Assembly: GCA_013180625.2 (NCBI GenBank)
Contig: SNVD02014977.1
Location: 31,134-95,133, forward strand
DNA: 64,000 nt
Direction of reading: 5' to 3'
From: Boswellia sacra
Lineage: Eukaryota; Streptophyta; Magnoliopsida; Sapindales; Burseraceae
The notes under the pieces: generated by a model
What the model was told of the DNA's origin: nothing
The model's database searches: none
What the model saw: the letters and a program-made list of their open reading frames with translations, nothing else
Program-made: the position numbers and the translations under genes
Shown here: positions 1 to 12,500 of the stretch, piece by piece
How positions within the stretch are numbered: the first letter of the stretch is position 1
Layout of the letters: the number at the start of each line of letters is the position of its first letter

Positions 1-1450
1 AAAACTTAATGCGTTTTTACCAAAAATTAACTGTTAATTCCTCTTTTTAGGTAAAACATCTTAGTGATTAAGCAGTTATCATAAAATCTTTCTTTCATTC
101 CAGCCAAATTATATCAAGTGGATGGGGATGCATGATGCAAAACATTCCTCTCTTGTTCGGTCTAACAACATCGAAAATGTAAAGAAATAAAAAATTAAAT
201 AAAAAAGTAACAAAAAGAATTTTCTTCTTCATAAAAGTCGATAACCATCAATTGAACCCAATAGAAAAAAAATGACAGGCTCAAGAAAGTTTCAATACAA
301 CCCAGTTGTATCTAAATACCTTTTCCAAAGAGGAGGGCCAATGTGTAGAGATTAGGAGCAGTTTTTGATCAACCAACGTGATGTGCAAGTACAACAAAGA
401 GTCAAGCCGATGGAGGTTTTGGTAATAGAAGGGAGTGGAGGAGGCGGCGGCGGCGAGCATGAGATACGGTAGAGTGGAGGCATGCTGCAATCGCAATAGA
501 GATGATGAAGTGAAAGTGATCCGCGAGCGGAAAATGAGCCATGCACGAGATGAGAGCGGACATGAGCCGTGAGGACACAGTGAGCCGGCAACGCTGGAGG
601 GGAGCTGTAGAGGCTGGAGTGGTGGAGGAGGAGCAGTGCGATTTGGTAGTACGGGAATTCTAATTAGATTTACAGTAAGAGAGATAGGGTTAGGTAGTTG
701 AATGCATTTTATATTGTTGATTAGGTGTAGCGAGATCCACGATGATTTGTGTAATCTGCTAATCATAGATAGACAAAATATTTTACAAAATACATTTCGG
801 GTCAGTTTTTTTCGGGTAGTATGTAAAAAATATGATCAAACCTGATTTTATGAAAACCCGATAATTGAAACCCAATTTCAGGTTTTTTCTTACTGAGGAC
901 CTGATCACAGCCTGATAAACCTGACAAAACCTGATTGGGTCAAACTTTGTTGCACACGCCTAGAATTAAATAGGTTTAAATTTTTTTAAATACCAATTAG
1001 GGATTTGAATTTGAAAATATAAGGTGAAAAGAAGAATGAATGTTAAATGGTTATTAATTATTTTATTTTGTTTGAACACTGTAAACTAGAAAAGTGTGTG
1101 ATTAGATACTATTGATATTAGTCAAGCGGAAGCTTATTGTAATAAAACAAGCTCTAGCTAGGAAATTAGCAACCAATTAAACAATTCATGACATACAATT
1201 AAACAATAGCATTCTAAAGCATATTTAATTGAGTAATCGTTTGTGCTAAATTATTGAATGTTTTGTGTACTTTTTGACTTTTGAGTGGGTCTAGAGACAA
1301 CATAAAAGGTTGATAAAGACTAAAGATCGACTAATCGTGAGGCTTTGTTAAAGCGAGATGAAGTTTTTCTTGGTTCTTCTTAGAATATTTTCACGAAGAA
1401 AAATTTAAGTAAGAAACCTCTCGTTTACATTGGATTCTTTTAGGGCATTT
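1..1450. other. Left-edge intergenic region, no supported gene
   Basis: No convincing gene is present. A GC-richer, GGA/GGC-rich island at about 410-640 stands out from the AT-rich surroundings and could be a captured gene fragment or old exon. Its open frames have no recognisable domain and low-complexity composition. At about 790-962 a stretch rich in CCTGA/CCCGA-type words ends in GCACACGCCTA, which resembles the terminus of plant hAT elements. I could not find the matching left terminus, so no element is called. Confidence 0.4.
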
Positions 1451-2570
1451 CTTCAATTTGCGGTGATCGGTGTCATGTCAGAGACTATATAGTGTGCAGC
1501 TTCAAGGAAACCTGGTCTTTATTTTAATAATGGCTTTTCATACAATTATGATTTGTCTAGAAAAATCTTGGCAGCTTGCTTCTTTCTTAAGCATTGTTTG
1601 AGCTCCTTGACCTTGTGACTAGTATGATGCTTAATTTATATAAATCATAGGATTATGTAAGATCAAATTAATTACTTGTATTAGTTCGAATTTCATCAAA
1701 TGCACTTTCAGATTTTGAGGAAATGTTTGTACAAGCTTTCGGATTGACATTAACTCCTGGTACAGGGATATATGTTTGCATAAAGTGATGATGAACAAAC
1801 GTTCTCATTCTACATGGACACACGCACACGCACATATATACACATATACACACACATGATTTTTCATACATGTTGGGATAGGCTTTTAAAGGATTTGAAT
1901 AAGACTCTGATCTAAAATTACACCCTTTATAATGTAGAAATGAAATCTTATTCCAATCATCAATTAAAAATTAACTTCATTTATAAATTGGAGAAAAAAT
2001 ATTAATATACATTCACATGAGGTGAGTCCAATTTCCTTTCTGTTCTGTAACAGTGAAAGGCATAAAATTCTGAACGAGTGGCCTCGAAACGTAGTGGCAT
2101 CAACAACGAGACTGTAGAGGGTCGTTTGCTTTCATTCAAGAATCAGAATCCGTCCACCACGGCAATGCGGTGGGAAGCCGGTTGGGTCTTAGGATTCTGC
2201 TTTCGGTGATTCATCTCTCCTCTTCATAAAAGGGCTAAATCACGTATGAATCTATATTATATTAGCATTCCAAAAATTGTTAACTGCCTATCATCCACCA
2301 AAATTAAAAGCATATAAGAAAACCAAAAGAGTGCCCAACAAGACAATAAAAGTGCCCTAAAAAAACCATTTTGATTTTATTGCCAACAACACTCAAGTTT
2401 TGCCCATTCACATTTACTCACCCAAATCCTTAATTGTATGACCCACAAATTTTCCTTGAAAACTTTTTTATTCCACTGCTCTCCCACTCCATTATACTTT
2501 TCCTTCAACATTCCATATACACATGAGTAAATTAGTGTTTTTCTTTAGGGGACACTAAGAATTCAGTTGA
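1450..2570. repeat. Tandem duplication flank, copy 1
   Basis: This stretch is recognisably similar to 5195-7113. Shared landmarks include a segment reading GGCAGCTTCAAGGAAACCTGG (1498 region versus 5240 region), the AATTGGAGAA...ACATTCA segment, CATCTCTCCTC followed by a TCACGTATGAATCTA segment, and a CATTGTACTTTTCCTT-like segment near the end. Together with the pseudogene to its right it shows that about 4 kb of the locus was duplicated. No coding capacity was seen. A CACA/CATA-rich run lies at about 1815-1855. Confidence 0.6.
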
Positions 2571-3303
2571 AATAAGTAGGAAAAAAAATTAATTTTATAA
2601 AGTTGATGAGAGCACGTCTCTCGCTCCTTAGTCCTTTCCCTCAATACACTCCTACTTATCCTTCATTTAGCGGGCAAAAATGGTGAATCTCTATTAACTC
2701 CATCACCCTTTTGCAAGATAGGTCTAGACCGACAGTGATGCACAAAGAAGACAGCGAAAAACTCTCTTTAAAGTTACAGCTGTTGTCTAAGTCACTAATC
2801 TAAAATATTAGTGCAGACCAGACCAAGCATTCTGATCAATAGATTGCTATCAGGCACGACGCAGTTACAAATAACTGTAATGCTTCCTATGTTAGACTGC
2901 TTCACTTCATTTATTAAAAAAAAAACAGAGAGAGAGAGAGAGAGATTTCCTGGCAGATCAATTAAGCAAACCTCAACTTTAATTTATTGCTTGGCTATTA
3001 TTTCTGTTATCATCTTCTCACTTCTCATTGTTTGTACCTTCTTTTTGGTGCCCTAGGAGTTGGCCCAAAAAAAAAAAAAAAGTAACTAATTTTTAATAGA
3101 ACGGTCACGATCATCTTTTTGAGTACGATGCACATCATCATCATATTCATTAGTATCTGATTCATCATCACTGGTCCATTTCCTCCTCTCCATGGTTTTA
3201 GGAACCAAACGGGTTACTTCTTTTGCCTCTAGCTTTGCTTCATCATTGTTTATCCGTTGAAACCGAACGGGACTAATCTATCTCCCTGCTAATATCTGCA
3301 TCT

Positions 3304-4067
3304 GTTGTGGCCTTTAGGCTATTCAAGAAAATAAAAAAGGCAAACGATACCCGATTTATAGTGATTCGGCCAATTAAACCTACGTCTACTTTGGAAATAT
3401 CAGTAGCAGCTTTATTTTAATCGACAATAAATAAAAATTACAAGAATATGAGTAACAATTATAAAGACTTCACTCTCAAAACTAGACCTCACATCTTTCT
3501 CACACATATATCCCAAGGATACTACACCTATGATATATGCTTCCCAAAAAGAACTCATCAGGGGCACCAAACCTATAACATGATTATCTCTCTAACAACA
3601 CTCCAAGGATACAACAACTATGATATTTATTTCCAAGAGATTCCAAATTGCGGACCTCCAAGATCACTACCACATATTGTCAATCTTCTTTATTTAAGAC
3701 ACACATTGTCAATCCTTGCAGTCTTCTAAGGCTTCTAAAACGTTTTCTTTTGTCTTCTTTTTCTCATGGTCTTTGTTCTTTTGACCGATTTCTCGATGTC
3801 TCTACACTCATACATACAAGGCTCTTATATAGGCCTTTGAGTTTCTTTACTAGTTTAACAAAGATTCTTAGACTAAAAGTATAATCAAAACTCTTCCTAT
3901 TTTAGTTTTCTTGTATAACTATGAGTAACCCTATATTATCCTATTAAAATAAATTACAATCAAACTCAACTTCCTAGTTTGATACAAATTCCAATTTGTT
4001 TTAATTATAATCTAAAAACAAATCATATATTGCATAATATTGTAACAAGACAAAAACACAAAAAGCA
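3304..4067 (-). mobile_element. Solo-LTR-like insertion inside the pseudogene
   Basis: Compared with the intact gene around 9770-9785, about 765 bp interrupt the duplicated copy exactly at the last intron-exon boundary. Read on the minus strand the insert can begin TGTTGCTTTTTG and end CCACAACA, so its ends form the TGTTG/CAACA inverted pair typical of LTRs. A TATATAAG-like box lies at about 3822-3830 on the minus strand. The target duplication is ambiguous (CATC or a subset) because host and element ends share bases. No coding frame is present. A solo copia-type LTR is the best reading. Confidence 0.5.
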
Positions 4068-4568
4068 ACATCCAACACAGCAAATCATACATATCAATTA
4101 GTAACTGATAAAACATCCAGTCAAGATTTATCCACAATTTTAACATTTACTGTTTGATTGCTGAGCAGGCAAAATATGAATGCTGTCTTATGAAATTGGA
4201 AAGCTGCAGAAGAAAGTAGAGGTTGCTACATGTGATCGTTGAGAAACTAATCAAGTGACAAAATCGTGGAGCAAACTCTCCTTGAAGAAATTAAATTAAC
4301 TCTGCCCTTTAACCTAGTGCAGAGGCAAAGGTAAACACATAAAAACAACTTAATCTAATGGAGCTTCAACAATGGTACATGTGGAGGAAAAAAAATTAAA
4401 AATTCCAAAATATATATACCTCAAGTTTGTAAATTTGATGCTTTTCCCAAGAATCTTGGTGGTGAAATCAATCCAATTTCAGTATGTTCATCATTTTCTT
4501 CTGGTTTTCCTTTTCAAAGACCACCTTGATACTTTCGCACCAGTTCGGGGGATATATCCAAATGCTAT

Positions 4569-4583
4569 ATATATATACATACA

Positions 4584-4618
<35 letters not shown>
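4569..4618. repeat. Compound microsatellite (TA)n-(CATA)n-(GT)n
   Basis: TA repeats pass into ACAT repeats and then about 14 GT units. The array replaces part of the decayed exon of the duplicated gene. The same compound order appears in inverted orientations on both sides of the viral insertion (36230-36286 and 45109-45187). Confidence 0.9.
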
Positions 4619-4619
<1 letters not shown>

Positions 4620-5687
4620 TTATACTGATGTCTGTAATAAATTAAAACCACAGCAAAAGAAAAAGGTAACAGGATTAGGAAATGTCGATTTAAGCAATCA
4701 TGAACCTTTGGATTACGCATTATCTGGTTTATATATATACCTTCTTCTGTTGCAGCATTAAACATGCAAGAACACAAATATGTACGAGGAAACAGACTGT
4801 CTTATAATAAATCAACTATATTGTACAGCCTTCATGCAATGGCAACAATTTAATGCATGCAGGCGGTAACGTATACCGAGTTCGCACAAGTAAGGAGTTG
4901 AATATTGCCAGTTCAGCTAGGCTGCTAGCCCACAAGTGCTGCTCAGGAATTTTTATTTGCTACTGTGATTGGTTAATTACCTTTAAATGCCTCATATAAC
5001 CAAAACTTACCATGATAGCATAACACAAATGGGTCATGACATTGCTGGTCCTACCAAGAATAACCAATAAAAGCATTAAATTATAAACAAAATATCTTCG
5101 GTCATATTTAATTTATGAATTTATCATTAAAACCGACCATATAATAGCATTATTGCATAAAGTGGTCAAATAACATCCCCTTCAAAGGCATTTCCTTGAG
5201 CTTGTCGTGGTCATTGTCATGTTCAAAGACTTGTGGTTGGGCAGCTTCAAGGAAACCTGGTTTTGATTTTAATGATAACTTTTATGCAATTATTATTTGT
5301 CTGGAAAAGCTAAGAGGCTTGCTTCTTTCTTAAGCTTTGTTTAAACATTTTCTTGTACGCAAGCTTTATATTAATTATAGAATAATATTATATCAAATTA
5401 ATTACTTGGAATTTCATCAAATACAAATTCAGATTTTCGTTTGTACAAGCTTGGAGATTGACTGCAGGTACAGGAACATATGTTTGCAAAAGCTAATGAA
5501 CTAAAGTTCTATCGTGCCACATACATATGCTTTTTCATACATATGTTTATTTAATGTACAATTGAAATCTTATTACGTTCATCAATCACAAATTAACTTT
5601 CATTTATAATTTGGAGAAGTATACATTCATATAAAATGAGTCCCATTTCCTTTGTTTTGTAATAGTTGAAAGATATAAAATTCTGAA

Positions 5688-6161
5688 GAGGGGGGTTCTT
5701 TACACCCACAAAATTTATTTTTAGAGTTAACTTTTAAAACACACCCATCATTAATATATTGAAATAATTTAATTTCTATTTTATTGATTTTCAAATTTTC
5801 ATAAAAATTTACATAATTATAAAAATTAAGTGGATCGAATTTTATTTAAATAAAAATAATAATATCTCCTCAAAATTTTCATTAGATATATTGTTTAAAA
5901 AAGAAGTTCTAATATAAAAATCTTAATTTCTCACATAATTAAGTTAATTTATGGATTTTTTTGTTTATAATAGTATTGTTAATTAATAATTGATTTATTA
6001 AATTTCAATATTATTCTTATTTTATCAAGTTGATGATAATTAATTTTGAAATTATGAGGATGAGATTGAAGAATTATAAAAAAATTAGAAAAATTAATCT
6101 AACTAACTATTTTAAAGAATGAGTATGAAAATAAATTTTATGAGTACAAATAACCTGATCC
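5688..6161. mobile_element. Small MULE-type MITE (474 bp)
   Basis: The element is extra relative to copy 1 of the duplicated flank, which gives an empty-site comparison. Its ends are inverted repeats of about 20-30 bp: GGTTCTTTACACCC near the left end against GAGTACAAATAACC at the right, both continuing into an AAAATTTAT segment. It is bracketed by 9-bp near-duplications AATTCTGAA (5679-5687) and AAATGTGAA (6162-6170), which agree at 7 of 9 positions. A 9-bp duplication suggests Mutator-like mobilisation. It is AT-rich and non-coding. Confidence 0.55.
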
Positions 6162-6549
6162 AAATGTGAAGAAGAGGCCGTGAAATGCAGCTTTTAACGG
6201 GACAGTGTAGAGCGTCTTTTGCTTTTAGTCAAGAGTCGAAATCCCTCCAGCAAGGCAATTTAGTGGGCAGCGGGTGGGGGCCAAGGGTTCATCTCTCCTC
6301 TCCATATACAAAAGGCTAAAATCACGTATGAATCTAATATTATATTACCATTTTAAAAATTGATAATTACCTATTGTCCACCGACATTAAAAGCATAAAA
6401 ACAAATTAAGCTCCGGCAAACAATAAAGGTGACGCCCTAAATAAACCCTTTTGATCTTATTGCCAACCAACGACATTCCTTAACGATCCCCTTGAAACTA
6501 CTTTTGCCTATTCACAATTACTAACCCAAATCCCCATAAATTATATTAT

Positions 6550-7015
6550 ATATTAAGGTCGACTTCCACCAAGTTGATGAGGTGCCCAAATGTCAATTTC
6601 CTACTAACTTATTTGAAGGCAAATGCTATTGGTTATTTTGGGAGACTAACGCACTTTTATTGGTTCGAACTTCGGCAAATTTCATTGGCCGGATGAATGG
6701 CAAACTTTTATTGGATGTAGTGGGCTGCAACAGCCTCTATATATAGCCCCGCTGTGTATTGTGGTTTGAAATCGACCAACATCTCGAGTAATAAAATCTT
6801 CTCCCAATTTTGCTCACATATTCTCTTCGTCTCTCTCACCAATTTCCCTTCTCTTTACTCACTTCTCACACAGCCCACCACCATTCTAGCAATTGTTAAT
6901 TGCAGTAACCTACCTCTTTATTTTGTATAACCGTGAGCTAATAGCTTTCATTACCATTATTTGTTTCTTACTCTACAAAATACAAGTCAACAATAGTTTT
7001 ACTTAAATTATAACA
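6550..7015 (+). other. Promoter-bearing insertion absent from duplicate copy 1
   Basis: Relative to the sister unit (joined at about 2430-2450) this roughly 460-bp segment is extra. It has two TTTTATTGG motifs, a strong TATA-type box CTATATATAGCC at about 6738, and a pyrimidine-rich leader-like stretch after it. That arrangement resembles the U3/R portion of a short LTR, but I could not fix its termini or a target duplication. Confidence 0.3.
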
Positions 7016-7122
7016 GAACCTGCAAAATTTTCCTTTTAAAACTTTTCTGGTCCACTGCCACCCGTCCATTGTACTTTTCCTTTGACATCCCAGACCATAC
7101 ATCGATAAATTAATAAACATAA

Positions 7123-8648
7123 TGGTGAGGTTATTTGCACCCTCATTTTTTATTAGCATATCCAGATTTTTATTAAAATTTTTACTATAAAATTATATTT
7201 GCATAGATTTATAATTAAATACATTTAAACTTAATTAACTTTAAGTAACTTTTACTTTCTATACTCACTTCAACACTTACATTTACATCCACTTTTTTTT
7301 TTTTTAATTATCAGCATCTATTCCAAATTTGCTAATAAACTTCCGACCTATTTGTTAATTTTAAATTGCTTCAGTAAAAAAACTTTCATGAAAACGAAGA
7401 AAATTTTATATATGTCGGTCTGAATATGTATAATTTTTGTCATAAATAATGGGTTTTTCATTATTTTTTTTTAATTTATAGTATGGAATTGGTTTGTTCA
7501 AAATTGTTTGCATTAGAAAATGAATTTCATTTTCTAATTTCAAGATATATAATAGTTTGGAGGGTTTGCTTATAGTTTCTTTTGATTAAATCAAATCAAA
7601 ATAATACTCCTCAACAATGAGGTAGAATATCAAACAACACATTACACCAAAATAATAATAATAATAACTAAAATAGCGCTTATTTCTTTATCTGAAATCT
7701 AAGTAGGTCTGAATTAAACTGATATCTAAATAAGTGTGGATATAAGATTTTGAATGATATGTTTGTTGTTTTATTTTAACATTTGAATTGAAATGTCTGA
7801 AAACTAATATTTTTAAACATATGACTTGATTTATATATATTATTTTCACTTGTAATTTTATTTGACATAGTGAAAGTGTTTGCATTTAAATAGTTATTAT
7901 GAAAGTTAAAAAGTTATTTAAATATGTATAATTGGTAAAAAAAGATTATTTTTTTAAGGATTTGATTTATAGATAATCTAAATAACCATTAAATGTTTTA
8001 AAAAATATTTATAAAGTCATAATATAAAATTAGAAATAAATAATAATACTCCAAATATAAAATATTAGGTTATACACAAATTGGTAATAAATGAATTACA
8101 TAAAAGATATTTTAGAGATTTAAAATTTTTTTAGCTTTTTTCATTCAGTTCAAATAGTATGAGAATAAGACCTAAATCCAAAAAAGAAAAAACACCTTAT
8201 AAATGTCTCAGGTTTGAGAATATGTAAATAATTCACACTTCAAATTAAAAAACAATCACCTCCTAATGATACGATGTATAAAATATTATATGACTCTTGC
8301 CAAATCATAAAGAGAGGAAATATAAGAATAAGTTTTCTTCTTTAATGAGTTGTTGTAAAAAAACTCCAATTAAAAAGTTGTAGAAACATTTTATTTCTAG
8401 AAAAGAAGAGATACTTATTATTTAGTGGATGTGGATATTAAAATGATGGGTTTATTTAGGAAAAAGATTATTTATAAAATATATTTTTAATAAGTGTCAT
8501 ATTTGGTATTAGATGGCATTTCTAATGTAAAAATAAATATTTTAAATTTGAAAAGAAGCTTTTTTTTTTTTAAATTAAGTAGATGTGTTGATAAAAAAAA
8601 AAGGGTACAAATAGCCTGATAAAAAAAAGGGTACAAATAGCCTGATCC
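7123..8648. mobile_element. Larger MULE-type non-autonomous element (1.5 kb)
   Basis: The left terminus TGGTGAGGTTATTTGCACCC is the inverted counterpart of the right terminus GGGTACAAATAGCCTGATCC (15 of 20 matching positions). Near-identical 9-bp duplications flank it: TAAACATAA (7114-7122) and TAAACATCA (8649-8657). The right end carries a small tandem duplication, since the ~29-bp terminal segment occurs twice at 8591-8647. The terminus matches that of the 5688-6161 element, so both belong to one family. The interior is very AT-rich with no transposase frame. Confidence 0.6.
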
Positions 8649-8657
8649 TAAACATCA

Positions 8658-9185
8658 AGGGGGGGAACACCACACAAATTTTAATATTCATTATTTTTTC
8701 CATAAACTCTGATGGTACGAGAAAATTAAAAAGTGATGAAAGATTCATGAAAAATAAATTCACATATGTTGTAAACTCTATTTATAATTAAAAATAATTA
8801 TATTTTAAACTAAAAGAAAACAATATAGTGAAAATACAATATATAATTTTGCTAAAAATTATAAAAAAGGAGAGAACAGTTAATCCCATTCAGGAGTAAT
8901 TCTTTTAGGTTTTTCTTAGTTTACTAACAATTGATATATCAATTGATTTTATTACATGCTGAGAGAGAGAGAGAGAGAGAGAAATGAAATATTATATTCA
9001 TTAATTTTTAGGTTATAGTTTATTTAACATCAGACAAAAAATAAAGATTAACAAAAATCTAAATAACGCAAATAATTTGTAAGGAAAATATAAATAAATT
9101 CAAATGAGATCAACCAGAGTTTGGGAAGAAGTTACACTTGAAAAATTGCTACAGAACTTCTTAGATTAAAACAATCGAAAAAATG
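8658..9185. other. AT-rich spacer without a gene
   Basis: Non-coding AT-rich sequence between the MULE-type element and the 3' flank of the DUF21 gene. It holds a (GA)n microsatellite of about 20 bp at 8961-8981. Sequence recognisably shared with the duplicated copy resumes at about 9190. Confidence 0.5.
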
Positions 9186-9506
9186 ATCCACAAAGCCTGA
9201 AAAATAAGTAGGAATAAATTTTAATTTTTTAAAGTTGAAAGGCCCCCTAAACAACACTAAAATGCACTTTCAATCCTCAGCCCAACCTAAAATGCCGACC
9301 AGGCCGAGCATTCTGATCAGGGGATACTCTCAGGCACCATACAAACTGTAATGGTTCGTATGTTAAGGCCTCCCTTCATTTATTGGGGAAAAAAAAAAAG
9401 TTAATTTGTTGCTTGCTATTATTTCTGTTATCATGTACTCGCTTTCTCACTGTTTATACCTTGTTTTTGGTGCCGTAAGAATTAAGGAAAAAAGAAAGCA
9501 TTGCAA

Positions 9507-12500
9507 CTAATTTTTCATAGAACTGTCACGATCATCCTCATGTTCAGAATCAGTAATTACAATGGCTTCAGAGGGATCCTCCTCCCGTATTTTTGAGGAT
9601 GATGCATCATCATCATATTCATTAGTATCTGATTCATCATCACTGGTCCATTTCCTCCTCTTCATGATTTTAGGAACCAAACGGGTTACTTCTTTTGCCT
9701 CTAGCTTTGCTTCACCATTGTTTATCCGTTCAAACCGAACGGCACTAACCTTCCTCGCATTTCCTGCTAATATCTGCATCCAACACAAACAAATCATACA
9801 TATCAATCAGTAACTGTTAAAACATCTAGTCAAGCCCAAATTCTTAGCATTTACGGTTTGACTGCTCTGTAGGCAAAATATGAATGCTATCATATGAAGT
9901 TGGAGAACTGCTGAGGAAACTAATCAACTCTAGCCTTACAACTAATGCAGAGGTAAAGTGGTGCAGCACCGGCTAAAGGAAATTTGCCAAGGAAAAAGTA
10001 TAAAGTAGGCCTTTTCATTTTCAATATTAAAAATATTATTAAATGTTATTAAGACTTGGAATAGTTAATCAATTGATTTTTATGCTTAATAAATATGCTT
10101 CAAAAGAGATTTGGTATTAAATGCATGTTTAATTACTATCATATTCAATGTAATTTTTTTACTTAATAATTGGTCACTTAATGGTTTTGTTTATATTGGC
10201 TATTCCAATACTAAATTTTCTAAAATCTTTTTCTTTTTTTTTTTTGACAAATTTATCCAGAGCCTTTTGCGAGAAATCAACTAATTTTTCTAGACTATAC
10301 ATGTGGGGCAAAAAAAAAAAAATCCAAACTACACCTCAAGTTTGTAAATTTGATGCTTTTCCCTTGAATCTTGGTGGTCAGATCCATTTTCAGTGACTTC
10401 ATCATTTTCTTCCTGGTTTTCCTTCTCAAGAACCACTTTGATAGTCTCACCAGTCCGAGGGATATATCCAAATGCCTCGCATATGAAACCAGATACTGTC
10501 TCATACTGATGACCCTGCTTATTAAAACAATAGTAGAAAAAGGTATCAGCAAATGTGGATTTGAGCCATCATAGACATTTGAATTATATATTATGTAGTT
10601 TACCTTCTTCCTTCGCAGCATTAAACAAGAACAAAAGTATGAAAGAGGAAAAAGACTGTCCTAACTATATAGTACAGCTCTCATGCAAATGACAACAATG
10701 CAAGCAGAATATCGTACTGTGTGCACGAAAGTGAGGAGTTGAACAATGTCAGTTTAGCTCACAAGTGATAGAAACATTCCATGCATTACTGTGATCAGTA
10801 TAAACCAAGTCAACCGGTTGATTTTAGCCATAACAAAAATTATTATGCTAGCATAAGACAAAAGGGTCATTATAATGCTGGTCCCACCAAATGGGACGAA
10901 GGGTAACTGTCTATAAAGTCCTATCCTTCATTGCGTTTCTATAAATTAAAGGGAGTTGAATATAGTCCTCAATTACAGTACTACCACAGGGTAATCCTTC
11001 TGCAGTTAAATAGTCCAAATTGCCAGATAATCAATATCTATACATACTTCCATATATATTCCGACATCACCATCAACATCTCTGTGGCATTAATTTGATG
11101 TAACCTGTTATTTGACTTTAAGAGACAACATACCTCTGGCATTCTGATATTTAGATCTTCAGAGAGCTGGTCAATAGATGTATTAGCATCCACATCATAT
11201 ATCCCCTCTGCGCGCATCACAATGTAGCCAGTTTTCTTCTGGATCTCCTCCTATAATAAAAGAGTGATATTTGTAATCATAAAAATGCAGAAATAGAAAT
11301 CTGCAAAACTATAGCACCAAATATATCATTGACAAAAACATTACTATATCTCTCTCGTTAATTTACAATCAGAACAATAGTTGTCTCATTCTTGTCATTA
11401 CACCCACACAAAAATACCATCAAAAACGTTAAACGAAATATTCTTGGTCACAGTTTTTCATTAAAACCTACCATAATAGCATTCTTAAACTGATCAAACT
11501 CAAAGAACATATACTTCGATAAATGAACACGGCCCAGGAACCTAAAGTGACAAACGTTAATTCCAAAATTTTAAATGCTAATATACTTGAGGATGACCTC
11601 ATACATGCTAGCAAGAGGCACAAGAACAAAATAGACTTGAGGCTTCAAATAGGTAGAAAAAACAATAAACGCATTTAAGGGGAACATATCTACTGAATAC
11701 TCTGTTTCCTATTAACCATTAAAAAAAATGCTATTAGGGTACAATTATTACACAAACTCTTAAATTTTCACCAACAAATTTCACTGTCATCATACTAAAG
11801 GAGCATTAAAAGTACCAGAATATGCAAGAAAATCTGTATATTTATGAAGAGAAATGGCTACATGTATTTGTATAACATTGAGCAACATAAAGAAAGAAAT
11901 AATTTACTTTTGAATCATTTTCGTCAAAGATTTCACCAACAATTTCCTCAACCACGTCTTCCAGAGTCACTATCTGCTTCATCCAGAAAGAATAGTGTGA
12001 ATTAATAAGAAACACATAGCATTCAATGCATAACAGAGAGTGGTTACAAAATGAGTTTTCTATGTTTTCCAGGTTAGTTCTAGAAAACATCCAAAACATC
12101 TTCCCGTTGTTTGGTCTCAATCCTACTTTCACAAGCACCCTACTGAATGTGTTCCTTTCCTTTTTGGATTTGCACAGAAGATAACAGTTTTTCACAATGA
12201 CAATAAACAGGCCTAAAAATCTTTTTTCAATCCAGAACATTAATGATGAAGGGATATTTTGACACAAAATCCAATTTTCTAGCCCTTGATCTCACAAAAT
12301 CCAATAGTTGAGATTAAAAGTCAAAAAGTTGTATTTAATGCTGCCAACTTATCAATCATCTCAACCATTGGACTTTGTAAATCAATTGTTAAAAAATTGT
12401 GTCCAGTTTTACGTCAAAAAATTGTCTAAAGATCCCCTCCCCCATATATATATTCCTTTTTTTTTCTAGGAAAGAAAAAACAATTTGAATTAAATAAAAA

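Larger units (their letters stand above)
2570..5175 (-). pseudogene. Truncated, decayed copy of the 3' end of the DUF21/CBS gene
   Basis: The stretch parallels 9190-11520, the 3' end of the intact gene. Recognisable in order are the 3' flank (2800-3055), a shortened and mutated last exon (about 3085-3295, including the acidic Asp/Ser-rich tail), an interrupting insertion (3304-4067), the preceding intron, and a relic of the transporter-associated-domain exon (about 4420-4640). In that relic the middle has been replaced by a TA/CATA/GT microsatellite. The exon equivalent to 11134-11250 is missing: intron sequence on either side of it is joined near 5085-5092. No upstream exons are present, so this cannot encode a transporter. 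Homology is by direct reading; the reading frame is broken. Confidence 0.75.
5195..7113. repeat. Tandem duplication flank, copy 2
   Basis: This is the second copy of the 1450-2570 unit. It is longer because it contains a 474-bp MULE-type element (5688-6161) and about 460 bp of extra sequence (about 6550-7015). The order of landmarks is the same as in copy 1 and ends at the left edge of a second, larger element at 7123. No gene was seen. Confidence 0.6.

Noticed and set aside
281..766. 161-codon minus-strand open frame near the left edge
   Set aside because: Low-complexity Pro/Leu/Ser composition, no domain and no splice or promoter context; probably chance in a GC-richer patch.
1799..1860. 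CACA/CATA-rich run as a possible CRISPR-like or regulatory array
   Set aside because: Simple-sequence repeat with no spacer structure, and CRISPR arrays are not expected in a plant nucleus.
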